Source of the DNA: Spirochaetales bacterium
GTDB lineage: Bacteria > Spirochaetota > Spirochaetia > DSM-27196 > SLST01
Assembly: GCA_007130265.1 (NCBI GenBank)
Contig: SLST01000142.1
Location: 1 to 12,237 of the forward strand
DNA: 12,237 nt
Direction of reading: 5' to 3'
Within the stretch, counting starts at the first letter, position 1. The number at the start of each line of letters is the position of its first letter. Both the position numbers and the translations under genes were made by a program. Below the pieces are notes generated by a model. It had not been told where the DNA came from. It saw only the letters and a program-made list of their open reading frames with translations, and did no database searches. Below, one piece after another: positions 6,798 to 12,237 of this stretch.

Positions 6798-9700
6798 GCA
6801 TTCGAACCAGTGTGAGACCGAATCCCGTCGACGATTCCGGATCAAACCCCGGAGGGAGTCCCCGGCCGTTATCCCGCACGACCAATCGCACGCGATCACC
6901 GGACCTCTCCAGAAGGAGGGTGATCCTCCCGTCGGTACGACCGTCAAACGCATACTTCATGACATTGGTAAGCAGCTCATTGGTGATGAGCCCGAGCAGA
7001 AAGAGATCCGCGGACTTCAGATCGAAATCGACGATCCGCTTCTCGAGCGTAATGTGCGTGTCGTCCGGGAAGAGCGCCATGACCGTATCCGCGAGGCCCT
7101 CGAGATAGTTCATCACCGAACTCGCCCCGTACTGCTCGCTTACGAGAAGCTTGTCGTAGAGCACACTCATGCTATCGACCCGGCCGATCGCACCCCGCAA
7201 CACGGATCGAGCCTCCGAATCGGTGATCGACTGAGCCTGAATCGTCAGAAGCCCGGCGATAGACGCGGTGTTGTTGCGTATCCGGTGATGCACTTCCTTG
7301 AGGAGCGTCTCCTTATCCGCGAGCTGTCTGGCGATCTCCTGCTCGGCCTGCCGGCGTTCGGTGATGTCGACGAAACTGATCACCGCTCCTTCTATCACGT
7401 TGTCGAGGGTGCGGTACGGCAGAATGTGCATCCGGTACCATCGTCCGCCGCTCACCTGAACTTCCAGCCGCTTCGAGGCGAGCGTGTCGAGGACCGATTG
7501 CACATCCTCCACCATCCGGTCGTAGCCGACGAGGTTCGAAACGATGTCGGTCACCGGACGCCCGATGTCACTGGGAATGAGGTTGATGATCTCGTTCGCC
7601 GAAGGCGTGAACCGCATGACTCTCAACTGGTGGTCAAGGAACACGGTGGCGATCCCGGTACCGGCGAGCATGTTGTTCATGTCGTTGTTCGCCCGCGACA
7701 GATCGGCGACTTTGGTCTGCAACTCGGCATTCACGGTCGCCAGTTCTTCATTGACGGACTGCAGTTCCTCCTTGGAGGTCTCCAACTCTTCATTCGACGA
7801 TTGCAGCTCCTCATTGACCGACTGCATCTCCTCGTTGGAGGACTTGAGCTCTTCGTTGGAGGTCTCAAGCTGCTCGTTCGCGCTCTGGAGGTACTCCTCC
7901 TTCGCCCGCAACTCACGCCGGAGCACCTCAATCGTGTCGTCGCGTCCCGAATCGTGCTCCTCGTCCGGCTCGGTCGACACGTCCCGATCCCCGTCTGCGC
8001 TGCTCTGTCCCTCGTTGAAGACCACAAGGTAGAACGAGGAGGCGAGCGATTCGCCCGGATCCGGGATCACGCGGTGGATGCAGAGATTCACCGACGTGTG
8101 GTGACTGTTGGTCTTCACGCGCAGCCCTCGGCGATGCGCGTCCTGGCCGTCCTGCACGACCTGGTGCAGCGCGGCGGCGACCTCGTGCCGCAGGCCCTCC
8201 CGGGCCATGGTCAGGACGTTGTAGGTGGCCACCTCACCGGTACCAGGCTCGAGGTACCTGCCCGTACGACCGTGCAGGTAGTGAATGTCACCTCGGCTGT
8301 CCACGAGCACAGCGGCGGGGGCGAACTGTCGCAGCAGCATTCGCTCGACCAGTTCCCGCAGCGGCACCTTTCCTGCCGGTGGTTCGGTCTTGCGACGGAA
8401 CCCGATGTTCGTCGGCGAAGGGGGCCTGTCGGGGCCCGAGGGGATCGTGCTCGGCGCGGCATCCGTTCGCCGGTACAGCTTCGCTCTTCGGTCGAGCGTC
8501 GTGAACAGATCGCCGAACTCGCCCACGGTCTCGGACGGTCCGAGAAAGAGGATCCCGCCGGGTTTCATCGCGTAGTGCAACCGCGGGATCAGCCGCTCGT
8601 GCAGCTCGCGATTGAGATAGATCATCAGATTCCGGCAGCTTATGAGATCGATCTTCGAGAACGGCGGGTCCTTGATCACGTTCTGCTCAGAGAAGACAAC
8701 CATGTCCCGAATACCCTTCGCGATCCGGTAGGCATGCGGCGCGCCGTCGGAGTCAAGGTGTTCCGCGGTGAAGTAGCGCCGTAGTCGGTCCGGTTCGACG
8801 TCTGCAGCGATGCTCGCCGGGTAGACGCCGGACCGTGCCGTAGCAATAGCCCGGGAATCGATGTCGGTGGCGAATAACTGGACCTTGTAGCTCTGATTCA
8901 GCTTCTCGATCTGCTCACGCAGCAGGATCGCAAGCGAGTACGCCTCCTCACCGGTGGCGCAACCGGGCGACCAGACGCGGATCGTCTCCCCCGGGGCCCG
9001 ACCGTCAAAGAGTTCCGGAATCGCCGTCCGTTCCAGCGATTCGAACGCTCCCGGATCACGGAAGAAGCTCGTTACGCTGATGAGCAGGTCGCGAAAGAGG
9101 GCTTGGACCTCGGTGTCGGACTGCTGCAGATTCTCGACGTACCGCTGAAGCGTTTCAACGTGGTTGACGGCCATCCGTCGTTCGATACGACGCATGATCG
9201 TACTGGATTTGTAGAGTGAGAAGTCGTGACCGACCTGAGCGCGCAGCAGGCGGAACACCTCTGCCAGGCGGTCCTCATTGCCACGCGTGGGAACGGTGTC
9301 GGCCGACTGCGACGTTACGAACGCCTGGGCACAGTAGGCTATCAGCGCATCGCCCATCTGCTCTGGCGGCAGCTCAAAGTCGACGAGCCCGGTCGCGATC
9401 GCACTCCGCGGCATCCCGTCGTGTTCCGTCGACTCGGGAGTCTGCGCCATGACCATACCGCCAGCGCCCTTGATCGCCCGTATGCCAAGAGTCCCGTCTC
9501 CTCCGGTCCCGGACAGCACGACGGCTATCGAGTGCTCTCCCTGGTCGTCGGCCAGAGACCGGAAGAAGGAATCGACAGGAAGTCTTCTGCCGCGCGGCTT
9601 CGAGGGAACCGACAGACGCAGGGTGCCTGCAGCAAGCGTCATGTCGTAGCCGGGCGGAATGATGTATGCGCAATCGGGGTTCACGGGCATGCCGTCCGTC

Positions 9701-9981
9701 GCTTCGGAGACCGGCATGGCGGTGCATCGACCGATGAGCTCGGTAAGGATACTCTTGTGATCGGGGGCGAGGTGCTGTACGACCACGAATGCCATGCCGG
9801 TTTCGACGTCGGCAGGCAACCCGGAGAAGAACGCCTCGAACGCCGCAAGCCCGCCGGCCGAAGCGCCTATACCGACAATTGGAAACCGCGCCGGCACCCG
9901 CCGCTCGGACTCGACGGCGGAGGTCTCCGGCGCTTCTTCGACTCCGGTATCACCGGTGGGCTTGTTCCTATGCTTGGACAC
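6721..9981 (-). CDS. CheB-CheR-PAS-PAS-HisKA_2 sensor histidine kinase fusion
   Basis: A 1086-residue cytoplasmic multidomain signalling protein starting with GTG. The CheB methylesterase domain (about 33-220) carries its triad S41 (GIGASAGG), H70 (VVQHL) and D162 (GTGGDG). The CheR methyltransferase follows, with an N-terminal helical part (about 236-295), SVTSFFRDP (302-310), the SAM motif SPGCATGEEAYS (338-349), ATDID (371-375) and CRNLMIYL (449-456). A PAS-like domain lies at about 543-656, then a coiled coil (about 683-766) of repeated SNEEL/SVNEEL units and a second PAS domain (about 767-876) ending VDITERR. The kinase has the HisKA_2 box EVHHRIRNN (896-904) and an ATPase domain with N1001/N1006 (TNELLTN), D1037 (RDNGRG) and STGFGLTLV (1051-1059). 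No receiver domain precedes CheB and no transmembrane segment is visible. The architecture is known in bacteria but its role is poorly defined; no chemoreceptor or response regulator is adjacent. A stop codon lies two codons upstream, fixing the longest start. Confidence 0.93.
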   Translation of the reverse strand: MSKHRNKPTGDTGVEEAPETSAVESERRVPARFPIVGIGASAGGLAAFEAFFSGLPADVETGMAFVVVQHLAPDHKSILTELIGRCTAMPVSEATDGMPVNPDCAYIIPPGYDMTLAAGTLRLSVPSKPRGRRLPVDSFFRSLADDQGEHSIAVVLSGTGGDGTLGIRAIKGAGGMVMAQTPESTEHDGMPRSAIATGLVDFELPPEQMGDALIAYCAQAFVTSQSADTVPTRGNEDRLAEVFRLLRAQVGHDFSLYKSSTIMRRIERRMAVNHVETLQRYVENLQQSDTEVQALFRDLLISVTSFFRDPGAFESLERTAIPELFDGRAPGETIRVWSPGCATGEEAYSLAILLREQIEKLNQSYKVQLFATDIDSRAIATARSGVYPASIAADVEPDRLRRYFTAEHLDSDGAPHAYRIAKGIRDMVVFSEQNVIKDPPFSKIDLISCRNLMIYLNRELHERLIPRLHYAMKPGGILFLGPSETVGEFGDLFTTLDRRAKLYRRTDAAPSTIPSGPDRPPSPTNIGFRRKTEPPAGKVPLRELVERMLLRQFAPAAVLVDSRGDIHYLHGRTGRYLEPGTGEVATYNVLTMAREGLRHEVAAALHQVVQDGQDAHRRGLRVKTNSHHTSVNLCIHRVIPDPGESLASSFYLVVFNEGQSSADGDRDVSTEPDEEHDSGRDDTIEVLRRELRAKEEYLQSANEQLETSNEELKSSNEEMQSVNEELQSSNEELETSKEELQSVNEELATVNAELQTKVADLSRANNDMNNMLAGTGIATVFLDHQLRVMRFTPSANEIINLIPSDIGRPVTDIVSNLVGYDRMVEDVQSVLDTLASKRLEVQVSGGRWYRMHILPYRTLDNVIEGAVISFVDITERRQAEQEIARQLADKETLLKEVHHRIRNNTASIAGLLTIQAQSITDSEARSVLRGAIGRVDSMSVLYDKLLVSEQYGASSVMNYLEGLADTVMALFPDDTHITLEKRIVDFDLKSADLFLLGLITNELLTNVMKYAFDGRTDGRITLLLERSGDRVRLVVRDNGRGLPPGFDPESSTGFGLTLVRMLSEQLGGTFCMTDQNGTESVLEFDL

Positions 9982-9986
9982 AATTC

Positions 9987-9995
9987 ATTGTACCA
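9987..9995 (-). promoter_or_regulatory. Extended -10 element abutting the kinase start codon
   Basis: The minus strand reads TGGTACAAT (9995-9987), an extended -10 of the TGnTAnAAT type; no good -35 is seen, which extended -10 promoters can tolerate. The expected transcription start, about 7 nt further, falls on or next to the GTG at 9981-9979. No Shine-Dalgarno sequence precedes that GTG. The mRNA could thus be leaderless, or the gene may be read from a transcript of the upstream barrel gene. Confidence 0.35.
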
Positions 9996-10011
9996 TGGTA
10001 GACCCGAGCAT

Positions 10012-10041
10012 GGCGACGGTCGCCGCACGGCAACCGTCGCC
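10012..10041. repeat. 9-bp inverted repeat between barrel-protein and kinase genes
   Basis: GGCGACGGT (10012-10020) and ACCGTCGCC (10033-10041) are perfect complements around a 12-nt loop, in the 87-bp gap after the barrel-protein stop. No T-tract follows on the minus strand, so it is not a standard intrinsic terminator. It may still limit readthrough, protect the upstream mRNA 3' end, or bind a regulator of the kinase promoter. Confidence 0.5.
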
Positions 10042-10068
10042 TCTCAATTCGTAACGGGATCTCGCGTT

Positions 10069-10560
10069 TTACGGCCAGATCCGGAAGCCGAGGGCGACCT
10101 GCACATGAGCGTTGCGCGGGTCAATTTCCGAGCCCGTGAACAGAACCCACGCCGGCGCGACTTCGAGGAATACCTCGAGAAGGTCGTTCTCGAGCAGCCA
10201 CAGCTGCGCACCAAGCGGAAGCCGTGGGCCGGCGGCGAGGGTAACGTCGGAAGCGGCCGTCGCCAGTCCCACATATCCCCCAAGACCGACATAGTACGAC
10301 ATTGAGCGGCCAATGGGCCGGTTGACGAACCAGTAGTCGACGGTTGCTGCGATCATCGGCTCATCGGCGAAGTCCGCGCCGACTGAGAAGTAGAGCGGCA
10401 CCCTCGGAATGTGGAAGGTGAGCATACTCCCAACGCTACCAAAGTTGATGCTCGTCACCTCTGCGCCAATGCCGAAGTCGGAGGTGCCCTTCAGCGCGAA
10501 GGCGTTGACCGAAAGCGCCAACAACCCGACTGCTACAAGTATCAATGCACGTTTCTTCAT
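10069..10560 (-). CDS. Small exported outer-membrane beta-barrel-like protein
   Basis: A 163-residue protein. The ATG at 10560 is chosen over an upstream in-frame start because AAGGAGAG lies 8-10 nt before it and it begins a classical signal peptide, MKKRALILVAVGLLALSVNAFA, with predicted cleavage after A22. The mature part is made of alternating short beta segments rich in Gly, aromatic and aliphatic residues (GTSDFGIGAEVTSINFG, VPLYFSVGADF, MSYYVGLGGYVGLATA, VFLEVAPAWVLF) and ends VALGFRIWP, with aromatic residues near the C-terminus as in outer-membrane barrels. It resembles small barrel proteins that are common in spirochaetes (the BAPKO_0422-like type), but this match is tentative. A structural, adhesin or small-solute role cannot be distinguished. 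It lies 87 bp upstream of the kinase gene on the same strand. Confidence 0.7.
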   Translation of the reverse strand: MKKRALILVAVGLLALSVNAFALKGTSDFGIGAEVTSINFGSVGSMLTFHIPRVPLYFSVGADFADEPMIAATVDYWFVNRPIGRSMSYYVGLGGYVGLATAASDVTLAAGPRLPLGAQLWLLENDLLEVFLEVAPAWVLFTGSEIDPRNAHVQVALGFRIWP

Positions 10561-10721
10561 TGCGATTTCTCTCCTTAGTCTCGAATACTGTTGCGACATG
10601 CGGACCGGCTTGCGACCGGTTGTCCGCGAGACCCTTCTGTCAGGCCATACTTCCCATCACGTGCCCTCCCCCGCTCTACCCGGCGTCCGTGTGCTGATGA
10701 TACGCATGTTCCGGGAACTGG

Positions 10722-10766
10722 ACTGTGCGGTACCGCACAGTGCGGCAGCGCTCACAGCTGTGCGGT
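10722..10766. promoter_or_regulatory. Probable operator: 20-bp palindrome plus third half-site
   Basis: ACTGTGCGGTACCGCACAGT (10722-10741) is a perfect 20-bp palindrome. The same half-site CTGTGCGGT recurs at 10758-10766, 35 bp after the first copy, inside a smaller palindrome CACAGCTGTG (10753-10762). Such an arrangement suits a dimeric transcription factor of the LacI, GntR or similar type. The site centre is about 104 bp upstream of the -35 box of the GH31 promoter and about 170 bp upstream of the barrel-gene start, so it could regulate either gene. The regulator is not in the window. Confidence 0.55.
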
Positions 10767-10834
10767 GTCTGACCGTCCCTCCAGAGGCGGTGCCACGATC
10801 CCGTCATTGCCGGCAGGAATCTGCGCCGTCTCGG

Positions 10835-10863
10835 TTGACCCGACCGCCGTCGGACCGTAGGAT
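10835..10863 (+). promoter_or_regulatory. Sigma70-type promoter for the GH31 gene
   Basis: TTGACC (10835-10840, 5 of 6) and TAGGAT (10858-10863, 4 of 6) are separated by exactly 17 bp. Transcription would start near 10870, giving a leader of about 19 nt that contains the GAGGGG ribosome site. Confidence 0.6.
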
Positions 10864-10888
10864 CGAATCAAAACCTCTCGAGGGGCAC

Positions 10889-12237
10889 ATGGCAGTCACG
10901 AACGACTTCGTCTCGCAAGTTCTCAAACTCTCCGATCCTCAGGGGGCCCTCCTCTGGATCGCCGGCTTCCCGCGGCCCGTCGCTCACACCCGGACCGCAG
11001 GCCGATCGGACGAGACGGTCCGTCTCGTCGCGCCCCTTCGGCCGTACACGATCGGCGCCACCGGTGCCATCGCGCGTGCGGATTCCGGCGACCGCACCGA
11101 GCGGGAGGTCTACCTCTCGATCGTCTCCTACGGTCCGGGCCTCACGCGTATCCACGCCTCGCTCGACGCGTCGGCGCCGCTTCCGACGAGCGACATGATC
11201 TCTCCGGACGCCGCGCTCGAACCGGTCGCGCTGGAGATCGCGGAGGCCGCGGTGCCGCAGCTCGGCGGGTGCCGTTCGCTCGTGATCCGCCGCGCCGGTG
11301 GCGAGACGGTCGCCGCGTTCCGCGTCGAGCTCCCCGGGCAGGACCACTGGAGCGACCTCATCCCGGGCCCGGACGAGTTTCTCGACGGGTTCATCATGGG
11401 CATCGACGGGGCGCCGGTGCGGCTCTACGGCTACAACCAGTTCGTCCCGCCGATGCGCGACTCGGTGGGACTCGGCTTCCTCGAGACCGCCGGCACAATC
11501 GCGCGCACCGTTTTCTCGCTTCACGCCAACGCGCGCGAGTCGTTCGCCGGCACGGGAGAGCGATTCCTCGAGCTCGACCTCGCCGGGCGAACGCTCGACC
11601 TCGTCAACCAGGACGCACTCGGAACCAATACCCCGCGCGCCTACAAGAACGTACCCTTCTACCTCTCGAGCGCCGGTTACGGCCTCTTCGTCCACGGCTC
11701 AGCCCGGATGACCGCAAGCCTCAAGGGCGTCTCGTCACGCGCGGTCGTATGGGCAGTGGAGGATGACGAGATCGACCTCTTCGTCATGGCCGCGGAACTG
11801 CCGGAGCGAGTCCTGTTCCGGTATCGTACGCTCACCGGATTTCCGCCGCAGGTGCCGCTCTGGTCGTACGGCACATGGATGAGCCGGATGACCTACTTCT
11901 CGGCCGACGAAATCAAGGGGATCGCCTCTCGGCTGCGCCGCGAGAAGTATCCCTGCGACGTGATCCACATAGACACCGGCTGGTTCGCGAAGGACTGGGT
12001 CTGCGAATGGCGCTTCAGCGAAGAACGGTTTCCGGACCCCGCGGGCTTCATGGCCGGACTCCGGGCCGACGGTTTCCGCGTGAGCCTGTGGCAGAACCCG
12101 AACATCGGCGCCGGTAACCGGCTGCTCGAGGATGCCGTCGCGCGCGGGTTCATCCCGCGCCCGCCGGCGCGCGCGGGCGCGTCAGGGAGCGACTTCGCCG
12201 CCGCCGAGCTGACCGGTCAGATCGACTTCACCAATCC
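10889..12237 (+). CDS. GH31 alpha-xylosidase-like (YicI-type) glycoside hydrolase, partial at right edge
   Basis: An open frame from the ATG at 10889 runs off the window, giving 449 residues and no stop. GAGGGG (10880-10885) lies just before the start, and a promoter lies just upstream. No signal peptide is visible, so cytoplasmic action is inferred. The N-terminal beta-sandwich of GH31 spans about 1-320, with GTNTPRAYKNVPFYLSSAGY (245-264), LFVHGSARM (266-274) and RYRTLTGFPPQVPLWSYGTW (311-330). The catalytic barrel then starts: MSRMTYFSADEI (331-342), CDVIHIDTGWF (356-366), WRFSEERFPDP (374-384), VSLWQNPNIG (398-407) and QIDFTN (444-449). These follow the order seen in E. coli YicI alpha-xylosidase. 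In YicI the nucleophile (TDFGE motif) comes about 25-30 residues after the DFTN motif, so it lies beyond the window and activity cannot be checked here. Likely substrates are alpha-xylosyl oligosaccharides such as those from xyloglucan, but other alpha-glycosides are possible. Confidence 0.85.
   Translation, partial: MAVTNDFVSQVLKLSDPQGALLWIAGFPRPVAHTRTAGRSDETVRLVAPLRPYTIGATGAIARADSGDRTEREVYLSIVSYGPGLTRIHASLDASAPLPTSDMISPDAALEPVALEIAEAAVPQLGGCRSLVIRRAGGETVAAFRVELPGQDHWSDLIPGPDEFLDGFIMGIDGAPVRLYGYNQFVPPMRDSVGLGFLETAGTIARTVFSLHANARESFAGTGERFLELDLAGRTLDLVNQDALGTNTPRAYKNVPFYLSSAGYGLFVHGSARMTASLKGVSSRAVVWAVEDDEIDLFVMAAELPERVLFRYRTLTGFPPQVPLWSYGTWMSRMTYFSADEIKGIASRLRREKYPCDVIHIDTGWFAKDWVCEWRFSEERFPDPAGFMAGLRADGFRVSLWQNPNIGAGNRLLEDAVARGFIPRPPARAGASGSDFAAAELTGQIDFTN

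Larger units (their letters stand above)
10561..10888. other. Divergent intergenic region rich in palindromes
   Basis: This 328-bp gap separates the minus-strand barrel gene from the plus-strand GH31 gene. It holds no convincing small gene. It contains GCGGAC/GTCCGC arms (10600-10605 and 10622-10627) that form an imperfect hairpin in the barrel-gene leader, an odd palindrome GTTCCgGGAAC (10708-10718), a 20-bp perfect palindrome and an extra half-site (10722-10766), and a good plus-strand promoter (10835-10863). No clear -10/-35 pair was found for the barrel gene. Confidence 0.6.

Noticed and set aside
7731..7900. Repetitive DNA resembling a short tandem repeat array
   Set aside because: The repeats are degenerate and follow the SNEEL/SVNEEL coiled-coil heptads of the kinase, so they are protein-level repeats, not a CRISPR or satellite array.
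7054..8784. 576-residue plus-strand open frame opposite the kinase
   Set aside because: The opposite strand encodes recognisable CheR, PAS and kinase motifs across the same stretch. The apparent LQLFIRRLQLL repeats are the reverse complement of the coiled-coil repeats.
10591..10860. 89-residue plus-strand open frame in the intergenic region
   Set aside because: It has no ribosome site, its composition is low-complexity Pro/Arg/Ser, and it runs through the palindromic operator and the promoter.
10868..11695. 275-residue minus-strand open frame opposite the GH31 gene
   Set aside because: The plus frame has a promoter, a ribosome site and GH31 motifs; the minus frame has none.
12142..12160. 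GCGCGGG/CCCGCGC hairpin in the GH31 gene
   Set aside because: It is a 7-bp stem within very GC-rich Arg/Ala/Pro codons of an uninterrupted gene, so it is easily explained by composition.

Overview
The window comes from a high-GC bacterium with an outer membrane. A lipoprotein signal, a small predicted outer-membrane beta-barrel and a CheB/CheR-type sensor kinase are all present. The barrel protein and the gene style would fit a free-living, carbohydrate-degrading spirochaete, but this is an inference: there is no rRNA or marker gene to settle it. No tRNA, rRNA, insertion sequence, CRISPR array or prophage gene was found.

Layout. Positions 1-142 hold no gene that can be defended. A lipoprotein gene on the minus strand (143-1219) encodes a domain that resembles an ADAM/reprolysin-type metzincin protease, but all the zinc-binding and catalytic residues are replaced; a fibronectin type III-like domain follows. 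Divergent from it is a two-gene plus-strand operon: a DUF4038/GH140-like (apiosidase-like) glycoside hydrolase (1364-3028) and a D-galactonate dehydratase-like member of the enolase superfamily (3047-4177). Convergent with these is a sugar phosphate isomerase/epimerase-like TIM-barrel gene (4223-5083, minus). Across a short divergent promoter region lies an amidase-signature enzyme (5214-6797, plus). The amidase 3' end runs 77 bp into the 3' end of a large minus-strand gene (6721-9981) encoding a CheB-CheR-PAS-PAS-HisKA_2-HATPase fusion. Upstream of the kinase, on the same strand, is a small exported beta-barrel-like protein (10069-10560). A 328-bp intergenic region rich in palindromes, with a good sigma70-type promoter, leads into a plus-strand GH31 alpha-xylosidase-like gene (10889 onward). 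That gene leaves the window before its catalytic nucleophile.

How the genes may work together. Neither glycoside hydrolase has a signal peptide, so both probably act in the cytoplasm on imported oligosaccharides. Released sugars or sugar acids could then be handled by the dehydratase and the isomerase/epimerase-like protein; the amidase could act on an amide-containing substrate. This pathway reading is inferred from gene neighbourhood only. The kinase and barrel protein look like a separate sensory or envelope unit.

The most unusual item is the lipoprotein. Its HExxHxxGxxHD site is preserved in register, but the three zinc histidines and the catalytic glutamate are Arg, Met, Phe and Met, while the glycine, the aspartate and the Met-turn remain. 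That is the pattern of a pseudoprotease.
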